Source: Paracraurococcus lichenis (GTDB lineage: Bacteria > Pseudomonadota > Alphaproteobacteria > Acetobacterales > Acetobacteraceae). From it: a DNA stretch of 64,000 bases. Location: positions 62,001-126,000 of the forward strand of contig NZ_JAUTWS010000001.1 in assembly GCF_030657435.1 (NCBI RefSeq), given 5' to 3'. This document shows, piece by piece, positions 40,925-52,298 of this stretch (positions within the stretch are counted from its first letter, which is position 1; the number at the start of each line of letters is the position of its first letter). The notes beneath the pieces are model-generated. The model was not told the DNA's origin. It did not search any database and was given only the letters and a program-made list of their open reading frames with translations. The translations under genes and the position numbers were made by a program.

Positions 40925-41692
40925 ATGAGCGACACCAGGACCCCGGGCGAGCCCATGCGGAACCCGTCGGAAGCGGCAGGGCGTGCGGCCGAGCAGGGCC
41001 GCTTCGCCGGTGCCCAGGCCGCTACCGGTGCCAGCGCTGCCGCCGGCCAGGTGAAACAGGAAGCCGCTGGCGCGGTGCAGGACCTCAAGGCCGAGGGCGC
41101 CGGCCTCGCCGAGGCCGCGAAGGACCGCGCGCAGGGCTTCGTCGAGACGCAGCAGCGCGCCGGCGCCGAGCAGGCGGAGGGCCTGGCCCGCGCCGTCCAC
41201 GGTGCCGCCGACCAACTGCAGCAGAGCTCGCCGCAGATCGCGCACTACGTGCACGAGGCCGCCTCGGCGGTGGACGGCCTGGCGCGCAATCTGCGTGACA
41301 GCAACCCCGGCCAGCTCCTGGGCCGGCTCGAGACCATGGCGCGCCGCCAGCCCGTCGCCTTCTTCGGCGCCGCCGTGCTGGCGGGCTTCGCGCTCGCCCG
41401 CTTCGCCAAGGCCTCGGCCGAGGGGACGCAGTACGGCAGTGCGTCCCATGGCGGCGCGTCCTTCGGCGGTGCGACTTCCGGTGCATCCCATGGCCGCGGG
41501 CAGGAGCCGGCCGCCATCGGCGGCGGCACGCCGGTGCCGCATTCGACGGCCGGCGGCGCGCCCGGCTGGGTGCAGGGCAAGCCCGGCGAGACGCCGCGGC
41601 CGGCCACCGTCGCCGCCGCCTCGCTCGGCGGCGCCGCGGCGCGCAGCACCGCCCAGGCGGGCCAGACCCGGCCCGTGAACGAGGCCGGCTAG
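40925..41692 (+). CDS. Ala-rich apolipoprotein-like membrane-associated protein
   Basis: A 255-residue protein. Residues 20-130 form long Ala/Glu/Gln helices with 11-residue-like amphipathic pattern (KQEAAGAVQDLKAEGAGLAEAAKDRAQGFVE). A hydrophobic segment occurs at about 140-157 (VAFFGAAVLAGFALARFA), so it is probably a tail of the inner membrane. The last 90 residues are Gly/Ala/Ser/Pro-rich. Proteins of this kind usually accompany holin-X and DUF3618 genes in alphaproteobacteria and appear in stress or nutrient-starvation responses; the function is unproven. The next gene follows 11 bases later. GGGAGGAG precedes the ATG. Confidence 0.72.
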   Translation: MSDTRTPGEPMRNPSEAAGRAAEQGRFAGAQAATGASAAAGQVKQEAAGAVQDLKAEGAGLAEAAKDRAQGFVETQQRAGAEQAEGLARAVHGAADQLQQSSPQIAHYVHEAASAVDGLARNLRDSNPGQLLGRLETMARRQPVAFFGAAVLAGFALARFAKASAEGTQYGSASHGGASFGGATSGASHGRGQEPAAIGGGTPVPHSTAGGAPGWVQGKPGETPRPATVAAASLGGAAARSTAQAGQTRPVNEAG

Positions 41693-41703
41693 GGAGCGCC
41701 GCG

Positions 41704-42117
41704 ATGCCATCCGACATCCCGCACACGCCGGAGCGCGACCGCGCCAGCGTCGCCGATCTCTTCGGCAGCGCCATCGGCCAGATCTCGACGCTGTTCCGGC
41801 AGGAGATCCAGCTTGCCCGCGCCGAGATGGGCGAGAAGCTCGGCCATGCCACGGGCGCGATCACGCCGATCGCGGCCGGCGGCGGCCTGCTGCTCGGCGC
41901 GCTCATCATCCTGCTCTTCGCCCTCGTCTCGCTGCTGATGTCCTTCGGCATCGCCGAGGGCTATGCGGAGCTGATCGTCGGCCTCTTCGCCGCGCTGGTC
42001 GGCTACGGGCTGATCCGCAGCGGCCTCTCGCAACTCAAGACCTCCAACCTCGTGCCGGAGCGCACGACCACGCAGCTCTCGCGCGATGCGCAGGTGGCGA
42101 AGGAGCAGGTTCGATGA
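41704..42117 (+). CDS. Phage holin-X (PF07332)-family membrane protein
   Basis: A 137-residue protein. The N-terminal helix SVADLFGSAIGQISTLFRQEIQLARAEMGEKL is the family's cytoplasmic part; two membrane helices follow (about 54-78 and 85-108: GGGLLLGALIILLFALVSLLM and LIVGLFAALVGYGLI). Despite the family name, chromosomal copies are not phage holins with known lysis function. Its stop overlaps the DUF3618 gene start (ATGA), so both are made together. No phage genes are nearby, so prophage origin is not supported. Confidence 0.88.
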   Translation: MPSDIPHTPERDRASVADLFGSAIGQISTLFRQEIQLARAEMGEKLGHATGAITPIAAGGGLLLGALIILLFALVSLLMSFGIAEGYAELIVGLFAALVGYGLIRSGLSQLKTSNLVPERTTTQLSRDAQVAKEQVR

Positions 42118-43193
42118 GCATGAGCGATACCGATCCCGGCCCGCGTTCCGCCGCGGAGATCGAGCGCGAGGTGGAGCAGACCCGCGCCGGGCTGACCAAT
42201 ACCCTGGACGCGTTGCGCGAGCGCGCCTCGCCGAGCCAGCTCTTCGAGCAGGCGGTGGACTATGTCCGCAGCTCCGGCGGCGACGACATGGTGCGCAACC
42301 TCGGCCAGCAGGTGCGCGACAACCCGCTGCCCCTGCTGCTGATCGGCGCCGGCATCGGCTGGCTGATGCTGGGCGGCGGCGCGCAGCGCGGCGGCACGGG
42401 CTATGGCGGCACGACGAATGCCGTCTCCTCCGGGCGCTCCGCCGGCGCGGGCGCGCGCTTCCGGGTGCATGGCGCGGCCGATGACGGCGAGTCGCTGACC
42501 GGTCGCGCCTCCGCCGCCATGGGCAGCGCGCGCGACAGCGTCGCCGGCGCGGCCGACCAGGCGATCGACAAGGCCGGCCAGGCCTATCGCAGCGCCTCCG
42601 ACGCCGCCTCCTCCGCGGCCGGCAGCCTGCGCGATACGGCCTCCTCGGTCGCGGACAGCCTGCGCGGCGCGGCGAACACGGCGGCCGAGCGGGTCGGCGA
42701 TGCCACGCAGGACATGCGCCATGGCGCGGCGCAGGCGACGCAGCAGGCGCAGCAGGGCATCGGCTGGCTGATGCGGGAGCAGCCGCTGGTGCTGGGCGCG
42801 ATCGGCATCGCGCTGGGCGCGGCGGTGGGTGCGCTGCTGCCGGGCACCGAGGCCGAGGACCGGCTGATGGGCGAGACCCGCGACCAGGTGGCGGACCGGG
42901 TGCAGTCCGTGGCGCAGGAAGGCTACGAGCGCGTCAAGGACAAGGCCGGCGAGCACCTCGAGCGCGTGCAGGGCGCGGTCAGCCAGGCCTCTGGCCAGGC
43001 GGGCGGCATCGGCGCGGCGCTGACCGGCGCGGCGCGCGAGGTGCGCGGCGTGGTGCGCGACGCGGCGCAGGACCTGGCCGGCGAGGCGCGCAATGCCATG
43101 GGCGAGCAGCCGAAGCGCGAGGAAGGTGCGACGCCGAAGCCGGCGCAGCAGGCCTCCACATCGCAAAGCTCGCCGCGCGTCGGCCCGACCTGA
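42114..43193 (+). CDS. DUF3618 domain protein
   Basis: A 359-residue protein. The DUF3618 segment is N-terminal (about 10-90): SAAEIEREVEQTRAGLTNTL and then SQLFEQAVDYVRSS, with the hydrophobic LPLLLIGAGIGWLMLGG following. A long helical, Ala/Ser-rich part with repeats of DxAxxAAGSLRDTASSVADSLRGAAN-type sequence (150-230) resembles LEA/apolipoprotein helices. A second hydrophobic stretch (VLGAIGIALGAAVGALLPG) lies near 225-245, then a charged helical tail. It is the last gene of a three-gene unit that begins at 40925. The role is likely in envelope stress or curvature; evidence is by context only. Confidence 0.85.
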   Translation: MSMSDTDPGPRSAAEIEREVEQTRAGLTNTLDALRERASPSQLFEQAVDYVRSSGGDDMVRNLGQQVRDNPLPLLLIGAGIGWLMLGGGAQRGGTGYGGTTNAVSSGRSAGAGARFRVHGAADDGESLTGRASAAMGSARDSVAGAADQAIDKAGQAYRSASDAASSAAGSLRDTASSVADSLRGAANTAAERVGDATQDMRHGAAQATQQAQQGIGWLMREQPLVLGAIGIALGAAVGALLPGTEAEDRLMGETRDQVADRVQSVAQEGYERVKDKAGEHLERVQGAVSQASGQAGGIGAALTGAAREVRGVVRDAAQDLAGEARNAMGEQPKREEGATPKPAQQASTSQSSPRVGPT

Positions 43194-43220
43194 GGCGCGG
43201 CGCCCGAGCCGGGCTTTCCC

Positions 43221-43251
43221 GGCCTGGCCCGCACCGCCCGCGGGCCAGGCC
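43221..43251 (+). terminator. Perfect 12-bp hairpin after the envelope module
   Basis: GGCCTGGCCCGC and GCGGGCCAGGCC pair around ACCGCCC, 28 bases past the DUF3618 stop. It is the likely end of the three-gene transcript, although no T-tract follows. Confidence 0.6.
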
Positions 43252-43313
43252 ATGTGAGGGAGAGCCCGCCCGGGTCGCATGCCGCGCACGACGCGCGAGA
43301 GGCTGGCTTGCAG

Positions 43314-43337
43314 CGAAGGCGCCTTCCGGCGCCTTCG
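43314..43337 (+). terminator. Second hairpin upstream of mfd
   Basis: CGAAGGCGCC and GGCGCCTTCG pair around TTCC, a perfect 10-bp stem. It lies 63 bases beyond the previous hairpin and 146 bases before the mfd start. It may be a backup terminator or part of the mfd leader. Confidence 0.45.
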
Positions 43338-43482
43338 TCCGCGTCGGGGCCGTCCCGATGGCCCGGGCGAGCGTGCCGTGATCTCCCGAGCGGCCGCATG
43401 GCCGTCCCGTTCCGCAGGCCCGCCTGCGTCCTTCGCCGTCGCGCCGCGTTGACGGCACCCGCGCCGAAGGACCCGCCGCCAC

Positions 43483-46776
<3,294 letters not shown>

Positions 46777-46796
46777 GCAAACCCCTCGGGGTTTGC
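46777..46796 (+). terminator. Hairpin immediately after the mfd stop codon
   Basis: GCAAACCCC and GGGGTTTGC are separated by two bases. The stem starts directly after TAA 46774-46776. It is a probable transcription terminator, but GCGCTG follows instead of T-residues. Confidence 0.55.
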
Positions 46797-46808
46797 GCTG
46801 CAACAAAA

Positions 46809-46881
46809 CCCTAAGCAGGCTTTCGCTTCAAAGGGTTGGGCCGCACGAAGTGTGGCCCAACCCGCGAAAGTCTGCTTAGGG
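46809..46881. repeat. 73-nt nested imperfect palindrome
   Basis: Outer arms of 18 bases (46809-46826 and 46864-46881, one mismatch) enclose inner arms of 14 bases (GGGTTGGGCCGCAC and GTGTGGCCCAACCC, one mismatch) around a GAA loop, with TTCAAA unpaired on the left. The outer arms begin with CCCTAAGCA. The 8-mer CCTAAGCA also appears at 46772-46779 across the mfd stop codon and inverted at the right end. The structure could be a bidirectional terminator or a small repeat element inserted behind mfd. Confidence 0.8.
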
Positions 46882-47063
46882 CGGCTGGCCGGCCCGCCTG
46901 GGCAGGGGCCGGGCATGCCCCTCGAGGCTCGGGCCCGGGCAGCGCCGGAGCCGGCGCTCGCCCGGATGGCCTTGGCCGCCGCCCTGCGCGGGCGAGGTGA
47001 GGACGCGAGCGCCGCCAGACCTACGCCTGCCGGCGGTGCCGCGCGCCGGTGGCAGCGACGTGG
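46882..47063. other. Intergenic remainder before the next minus-strand gene
   Basis: These 182 bases lie between the 73-nt palindrome and the stop of the minus-strand hypothetical gene. I see only GC-rich sequence without a start-and-ribosome-site combination, RNA gene or clear terminator. Confidence 0.4.
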
Positions 47064-47663
47064 TCACGGTGCGGCTGGCGGGGCGCCCGGCGCGACGCCC
47101 GGGGTGTTCGACCCCGCCACGTTCATCGCCAGCAGCCCTGCCGCCAGCCGCGCCAGGCAGCGCGCCGCGCGCAGCCGCACCACCGCCTGGCCCTGCACCC
47201 CCTCCGGCAGGGTGCAGCCGGCAAGCTGGATGGCGGTGCCGATCAGCCTTGCCTCCAGCGCGCCGGTCACCGCCTCGCAGGTCGCGTCGCGGCCGAACTC
47301 GGCATCCACCGCCTCGCCGGCGCGGTCGACCTCCTGCTCCACCCGCGCGTCCTCCGCGGCGATGCCCATGATCTCGGCCGGCGGGTCCGGCTCCTCGCCG
47401 CAGAGCAGCGCCATCAGCCCCATGGCACCGATCAGCAGGTGGACCGGCCCGCCATCGCCGCCACGCGAGGCGAAGGCGCCGAAGGCGACGGCCAGCGCCG
47501 CCTCGCCCAGCACCTCCCGCGCCTCCGCATCCATGGCGGCGATGGCGGGGGAGGGGGCGGCGGCATGCGGCTCCCCCGCAATGTCGGGCACCCCGCCATC
47601 GGCGAAGGCGCGGCTCAGCGTGGCGAGAGCGTCGAAGAGGCGCTGCTCGGAGACGGGTGGCAT
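47064..47663 (-). CDS. Hypothetical cytosolic protein
   Basis: A 199-residue Ala-rich helical protein I do not recognise. It has no signal peptide. Hydrophobic helices appear around 50-70 (VLGEAALAVAFGAFA) and 75-90 (HLLIGAMGLMALLCG), but both are short for membrane spans. Cys residues are spread singly. The C-terminal 25 residues (GSNTPGVAPGAPPAAP) are low-complexity. ATG 47663 has GGAGGACACGC upstream (GGAG ten bases away) and stands divergent from the small acidic protein gene at 47788. Codon use agrees with the neighbours. Confidence 0.6.
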   Translation of the reverse strand: MPPVSEQRLFDALATLSRAFADGGVPDIAGEPHAAAPSPAIAAMDAEAREVLGEAALAVAFGAFASRGGDGGPVHLLIGAMGLMALLCGEEPDPPAEIMGIAAEDARVEQEVDRAGEAVDAEFGRDATCEAVTGALEARLIGTAIQLAGCTLPEGVQGQAVVRLRAARCLARLAAGLLAMNVAGSNTPGVAPGAPPAAP

Positions 47664-47787
47664 GCGTGTCCTCCGGAGATTTCCTGCGCCACAGAACGGG
47701 CGCGGCGCGGCCGGGATGCCCGCGGGGCTGCCGGGTGCATCCCGCGCCCTGCTGCCGCGCTTGAGCGGGACCATGCGGAGACAGGCC

Positions 47788-48171
47788 ATGTCCGACAGCA
47801 GCCGGGGACTTTCCATCGCCATCACGCCCATGCACCGGACGGAGGAGGGGATCTGGGAGTCCGGCTCCCGCGAAGGCCCGCAGTTCCTGCTGGTCGAACT
47901 GATCCGCGGCGACGGCGATTCCATCGAGCCGGTCGTGGAATGCCGCGACGAGCGCACGGCGGCGCTGGCCGCGCGGGTCGTCGCGGGGACGCTCGCCGCA
48001 CTCGGCCTGTCGCCGGCCGCGGAGGAGGCGCGGATCGAGGCCTTCGACGAGACGACCGCCCTCATCCTGGCGGAGAACCAGACGCCCGAGGTCGAGGCGC
48101 CGGCCGGCGCCTGGGTCGCGCCGGATGACGAGGACGACGAGGAGGATGGGGCCGGGCGGGCCACGCATTGA
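47788..48171 (+). CDS. Small acidic hypothetical protein
   Basis: A 127-residue protein with no recognised family. It starts MSDSSRGLSIAITPMHRTEEG and contains a compact alpha/beta-like part (20-100, VELIRGDGDSIEPVVECRDERTAALAARVVAG). The last 20 residues are strongly acidic (DDEDDEEDG). ATG 47788 has GGAG seven bases upstream; ATG 47773 is an alternative five codons earlier. It lies alone between a divergent hypothetical gene and the convergent dehydratase gene. Confidence 0.6.
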   Translation: MSDSSRGLSIAITPMHRTEEGIWESGSREGPQFLLVELIRGDGDSIEPVVECRDERTAALAARVVAGTLAALGLSPAAEEARIEAFDETTALILAENQTPEVEAPAGAWVAPDDEDDEEDGAGRATH

Positions 48172-48234
48172 GGGTCCGGCCAGGCCCTGCCGGGACAGCC
48201 TCACGCCACAGGCATGGCGCCGGCGCCGCGGCGC

Positions 48235-49131
48235 TCAGCCCGGCGGCGCCAGCCCCGCCATGATCGGCGGCACCTCGGCCAGCAATTCCCGCGCGAGGAA
48301 GCCGACCAGCCCCTGCCGCCGCGCGAGCCGCGCCCCGGCCTCGCCATGCAGGAAGACGCCCCAGAGCGTCGCCGCGACCGGCGGCGCGCCGCGTGCCAGC
48401 AGCCCGCCGATGATGCCGGCCAGCGTGTCGCCGGAGCCCGAGGTGGCGAGGCCGACATTGCCGCGGTCGCAGGCCCAGGCGGAGCCGTCCGGCGTGGCGA
48501 TGTAGCTGCAGCCGCCCTTCATCACCACCACCGCCTGGAACGCGGCCGCGGCCCGGCGCGCGGCGGCGAGACGGTCGGCCAGCACCGCCTTGCGCTCCAT
48601 CCCGAGCAGCGTCGCCATCTCCCCGGCATGCGGCGTGATCACCAGCCGACCGGCGAGGCTGCGTGGCGTCTCCCCGGCGCTGAGGCCACGCAGCGCCGCG
48701 GCATCCAGCACGAAGGGCACGCCGGCATCGGCGCTGCCCGCCAGGATGCCGGCCGTCAGCGCCGCGGCGGCCTGCGTGTCGATCATGCCGGGCCCGAGCA
48801 CCACCGCATCGGCCTCGGCGGCGCCGCGGGCCAGGGGCTCCGCCTCCTCCGCTGCGATACCGCCGGCCTGGGTCTCGGCGAGGCCGATCACCCGCGCCTC
48901 CGGCATCGCCAGCGCGAGCGGCACGGCGACGCTGCGGCAGGTGGCGATGCGCACCTTGCCGGCCCCCGCGCGGAGCGTGCCGAGCGCCGTCAGCAGCGCG
49001 CCGCCCGGCACCTCGACGCTGCCGGCGACGACCAGCACGCGGCCGCGCTCGTCCTTGTCCTCGCCTTCCTGGTGGCGGGGCAGGGGCATGCTGCGGAGGA
49101 GGTCCTCCGTCACCGGCACCGGCGCGCTCAC
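48235..49131 (-). CDS. nnrD: Stand-alone NAD(P)H-hydrate dehydratase
   Basis: A 298-residue ribokinase-fold enzyme that uses ADP or ATP to dehydrate NADHX and NADPHX. Key blocks are RGRVLVVAGSVEVPGGALLTALGTLRAGAGKV, LGPGM, LVITPHAGEMATLLG, VVMKGGCSYIATPDG and NVGLATSGSGDTLAGIIGGLLA with the active-site Asp. It lacks the YjeF_N epimerase half carried by the gene at 34513, so two dehydratases exist in this window with different architecture. GTG 49131 overlaps the stop of the phosphatase gene (GTGA), so translation is coupled to it. Confidence 0.9.
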   Translation of the reverse strand: MSAPVPVTEDLLRSMPLPRHQEGEDKDERGRVLVVAGSVEVPGGALLTALGTLRAGAGKVRIATCRSVAVPLALAMPEARVIGLAETQAGGIAAEEAEPLARGAAEADAVVLGPGMIDTQAAAALTAGILAGSADAGVPFVLDAAALRGLSAGETPRSLAGRLVITPHAGEMATLLGMERKAVLADRLAAARRAAAAFQAVVVMKGGCSYIATPDGSAWACDRGNVGLATSGSGDTLAGIIGGLLARGAPPVAATLWGVFLHGEAGARLARRQGLVGFLARELLAEVPPIMAGLAPPG

Positions 49132-49892
49132 CGCGCCCCCATCGGCGCATCGGCCTCGGCCGTCACGGGCGTGCCCTGCTCCTGCAGCGGGGCGACGAAG
49201 TTCCAGCGTCGCAGCACCGGCGCGCCGTCCCGTCCGCGCGAGGGATCGAAGGCGTATTCGCTGACGCCGCAATTCGCCACGTCGCCCGCCGCATCGATCG
49301 CCAGGACGGCCTCCTCGTCCAGGTTCTCGATGAGGTAGCGCAGGCAGAGCACCACGACCTGGTGCGCCACGATCAGCACCCGCGCGCCGCCATGCCGCAG
49401 GGAGAGGGTGTCGAGCGCGCTGCGCAGCCGCAGGATGACGTCGCACCAGCTCTCGCCACCCGGCGGGCGGTGATAGAACTTGCCGAGCACGCGGCGGAAT
49501 TCGGCCTGTTCCGGGTGATGGCGCGCGATGCCCCGCGTCGTCAGGCGGTCGAGCACGCCGAATTCCTTCTCGCGCAACCGCTCATCCACCATCACGTCCA
49601 CCGGCGCGGCGACCAGGCCGCCCTCGGCGCGGATCAGCCCGGCGGTCTGCCGTGCCCGGCGGTAGGGGGAGCTCAGCACCACCTCCGGCCGCTCCTCCTC
49701 CGGCAGGCCGGCGAACCAGCGGCCGAGCGCACGCGCCTGCCGCTCCCCGAGGGCCGAGAGCGGCACGTCGGCATCGCGGCCGCTGGTGTCGATATGCGTT
49801 CGTCCGGCGGCCATGGCGGCGCGACGGGCCAGGTTGCCCGCGCTCTCGCCATGCCGCACCACCCAGAGCCGGTCCGGCCATCGCTGCGTCAT
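49128..49892 (-). CDS. Histidine phosphatase (phosphoglycerate mutase-like) family protein
   Basis: A 254-residue protein with the histidine phosphatase motif VVRHGESAGN (Arg13, His14, Gly15). A second conserved Arg occurs in LSSPYRRARQTA, and the second His lies in VLIVAHQVVVLCL. The insert AMAAGRTHIDTSGRDADVPLSALGERQARALG is typical of bacterial broad-specificity members. It acts on a small phosphoester or on phospho-protein; the substrate is unknown. Its stop overlaps the GTG of nnrD. The ATG at 49892 has no strong ribosome site. Confidence 0.9.
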   Translation of the reverse strand: MTQRWPDRLWVVRHGESAGNLARRAAMAAGRTHIDTSGRDADVPLSALGERQARALGRWFAGLPEEERPEVVLSSPYRRARQTAGLIRAEGGLVAAPVDVMVDERLREKEFGVLDRLTTRGIARHHPEQAEFRRVLGKFYHRPPGGESWCDVILRLRSALDTLSLRHGGARVLIVAHQVVVLCLRYLIENLDEEAVLAIDAAGDVANCGVSEYAFDPSRGRDGAPVLRRWNFVAPLQEQGTPVTAEADAPMGAR

Positions 49893-50045
49893 GGCAGGCG
49901 CAACGCGGCGGAGCGCCGGCTGTTCTCCGCCCGCCGGAAGGAACCGTCGCGCATCGCCGCCCGTTGGGAGTCCCATATCGCATTGCAGCATGGTTGCATC
50001 GGGCTGCTGCGGCCCGCGCCTTGCCGCGCATCGTGGGATTCCTGC

Positions 50046-51095
50046 ATGCCTCCCCGGGACGTTCCGAAGACCGTCGTCATCACCGGCGCCTCCAGCGGCA
50101 TCGGCCGCGCCACCGCGCATGCCTTCGCCCGCCGCGGCGCCTCCCTCGTGCTGGCCGCGCGGCGGGCCGAGATGCTCGAGGAGGCCGTGCGCGAATGCGC
50201 CGAACTCGGCGGCACCGCCATCGCCGTGCCGACCGACGTGACGCAGGAGGAGCAGGTGGAGGCGCTTAGCCAGCGCGCCCTGCAGCGCTTCGGCCGCTTC
50301 GACGCGTGGTTCAACAATGCCGGGATCGCCGCCTTCGGCCGGCTCGAATCCATCCCGATGGAGGCCTGGCGCCGCGTCATCGAGACCAACCTGTTCGGCT
50401 ATGTCCATGGCGCCAAGGTCGCCATGCGGCAGTTCCGCCGACAGGGCCATGGCGTGCTGGTGCAGAATGCCTCGATCGTCGGGCGCACCGCAAAGCCGGA
50501 CGGCACGCCCTATGCCAGCAGCAAATTCGCCATCCGCGGCTTCTCCGAGGCGCTGCGGCAGGAGGTGCTGGATCAGCCGGAGATCCAGATCTGCACGGTG
50601 CTGCCCTCCGTCATCGACACGCCCTTCTTCCATCATGCCGCGAACTACAGCGGCCGCAGCGTGCGCGCCGCGCCGCCGGTCTATGCGCCGGAGGAAGTGG
50701 CCGAGACGGTGCTGGAACTGGTGGACCACCCGCAGGCCGAGGTGATCGTCGGCGGCTTCGGCAAGCTGGCCGCGGTGCAGGAGCGGATCGCGCCGACCTT
50801 CTCCACCTGGATGACCGGCCGCACGCTGCATGCGGGGTTCCTCTCCGAGACGCCGAGCGCCGACACGAGCGGTGCGCTGTTCGAGAGCTGGCCGGACGGA
50901 ATGGGCGTGACCGGCGGCTGGCGCGAGAACCCGGAGAGCGGCGGCCCGCCGCTGGCCGCGCTGACCTCGCTCGCGGCCTGGCCGATCGACTTCGCCACCA
51001 TGGCGCTGCGCATGGCGGATGCCAGCCTCGCGGCGGTGGCGCGGATGCTGGAGATGCTGGCCCCGGCGGCGAAGCCCGGGCCGGTGTCGAAGTAG
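50046..51095 (+). CDS. SDR family oxidoreductase with C-terminal extension
   Basis: A 349-residue SDR, about 90 residues longer than the classical ones here. TGASSGIG (13-20), NNAGIAAFG near 98, and the catalytic YASSKFAIRGFSEALRQE near 158-162 follow the DltE/YdfG-type group that acts on lipid-linked substrates. The extension (260-349) includes short hydrophobic segments (PLAALTSLAAWPIDFATMALRM) that may bind membrane. It ends one base before the patatin-like phospholipase gene, so the two genes are in one operon and may both act on lipids. Confidence 0.87.
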   Translation: MPPRDVPKTVVITGASSGIGRATAHAFARRGASLVLAARRAEMLEEAVRECAELGGTAIAVPTDVTQEEQVEALSQRALQRFGRFDAWFNNAGIAAFGRLESIPMEAWRRVIETNLFGYVHGAKVAMRQFRRQGHGVLVQNASIVGRTAKPDGTPYASSKFAIRGFSEALRQEVLDQPEIQICTVLPSVIDTPFFHHAANYSGRSVRAAPPVYAPEEVAETVLELVDHPQAEVIVGGFGKLAAVQERIAPTFSTWMTGRTLHAGFLSETPSADTSGALFESWPDGMGVTGGWRENPESGGPPLAALTSLAAWPIDFATMALRMADASLAAVARMLEMLAPAAKPGPVSK

Positions 51096-51096
51096 C

Positions 51097-52248
51097 ATGG
51101 ACATGATGCAGCCCACCGCAGCCGCGATGCAGGGGACGCGCCCGGCGCGCGCCCTGGTCCTCGCCGGCGGGATCGCGCTCGGCGCCTTCGAGGCGGGGGC
51201 CTGCGCGGCGCTGGAGGAGGCGGGCGGGCCGCCGATCGGCTGGGTCGCGGGCTCCTCCGCCGGGGCCGTCGCCGCCGCGCTGATCGCGGGCAATCCGCCG
51301 GGCCGGCGGGCGGCGCGCCTGCGCGAGTTCTGGAAGGGCGTGGCCGCGGACCCGACGCCAGCGACGACCTTCTGGTTCGGCCAGCCGCCGCCGGAGGGAC
51401 CGTGGCGGCAGGCCTACAACCAGGCGGCGGTCATGCAGAGCCTGCTGGTCGGCCGTCCGGGCCTCTATCGGCCGCGACTGATGCCGGCGCCGCGGATCGG
51501 GCGGGTCCCGGCGCTCTACGACCTCGAGCCGCTGCTGGAGCGGCTGCGCGACCTGGTGGATTTCGACCGGCTGAACGATGGGTCGATGCGCGTGACCGTC
51601 GCCGCGACCGATGTCGTGAGCGGCGAGCGCGTGGTCTTCGATACGGGCCGCGGCGACCGGATCGGGCCGGAGCACATCGTCGCCTCCTGCGCCCTGCTGC
51701 CGCTCTTCGCGCCGATCGAGCTGGAGGGGCGGCTGCTGGCGGATGGCGGCCTGTCCTCCAATGTCCCGCTCGACCTGGTGCTGGACGAGCCGGGGGAAGG
51801 GGAGCTGGAGTGCTTCGTCGTGGAGCTCTTCGCGCCGGCCGGCAGCCGGCCGCGGACGCTCGCGGCCTCAGCCTCGCGCGCCGGCGACCTCGCCTTCGGC
51901 AACCAGACGCGGCGGATCCTGGAGGGGCGGGTGCGCGAGCACCGGCTACGGGCGCTGGTCGCGGAGCTGGCGGAGCATCTGCCGGAGGCGGTGCGGCATG
52001 ATCCCGAGGTGGCCGAGCGGCTGCACGAGGCGGCCGAGGGCGCGCATGGGGCGGTGGTGGTGATGCTGGGCTACCGCGCAGCGCTCGGTGAGGCGGGGCT
52101 GGGCAAGGCCTTCGACTTCTCCGAGGCGACGCTGCGCGACCGCTGGCGCGCCGGCGAGGAGCGCATGCGCGAGGCGTTGGCGCGGCTGGCGGCGCGCGAG
52201 GAGCCGGAGGCGCTCGCGCCCGGCCTGCGCGTCATCCAGGTGGACTGA
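51097..52248 (+). CDS. Patatin-like phospholipase family protein
   Basis: A 383-residue lipid acyl hydrolase. The oxyanion loop is LVLAGGIALGAFEAG (20-34), the nucleophile Ser54 sits in GSSAG (52-56) and the catalytic Asp in LADGGLSSNVP near 215. There is no signal peptide. The start follows the SDR stop by a single base. A 90-residue helical C-terminal part (290-383) holds YRAALGEAGLGKAFDFSEATLRDRW. Enzymes of this type release fatty acids from phospholipids or act as PHB/PHA depolymerase-like or type VI effectors; nothing here favours the last. Confidence 0.9.
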   Translation: MDMMQPTAAAMQGTRPARALVLAGGIALGAFEAGACAALEEAGGPPIGWVAGSSAGAVAAALIAGNPPGRRAARLREFWKGVAADPTPATTFWFGQPPPEGPWRQAYNQAAVMQSLLVGRPGLYRPRLMPAPRIGRVPALYDLEPLLERLRDLVDFDRLNDGSMRVTVAATDVVSGERVVFDTGRGDRIGPEHIVASCALLPLFAPIELEGRLLADGGLSSNVPLDLVLDEPGEGELECFVVELFAPAGSRPRTLAASASRAGDLAFGNQTRRILEGRVREHRLRALVAELAEHLPEAVRHDPEVAERLHEAAEGAHGAVVVMLGYRAALGEAGLGKAFDFSEATLRDRWRAGEERMREALARLAAREEPEALAPGLRVIQVD

Positions 52249-52298
52249 CGCGCGCGCCGGGCGGACGCCACGGCGCGCGACGCGCTGTCCGCCTTCGA

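Noticed and set aside
41704..42117. Prophage lysis gene
   Set aside because: The holin-X family member sits in a chromosomal envelope operon with no phage genes around it.
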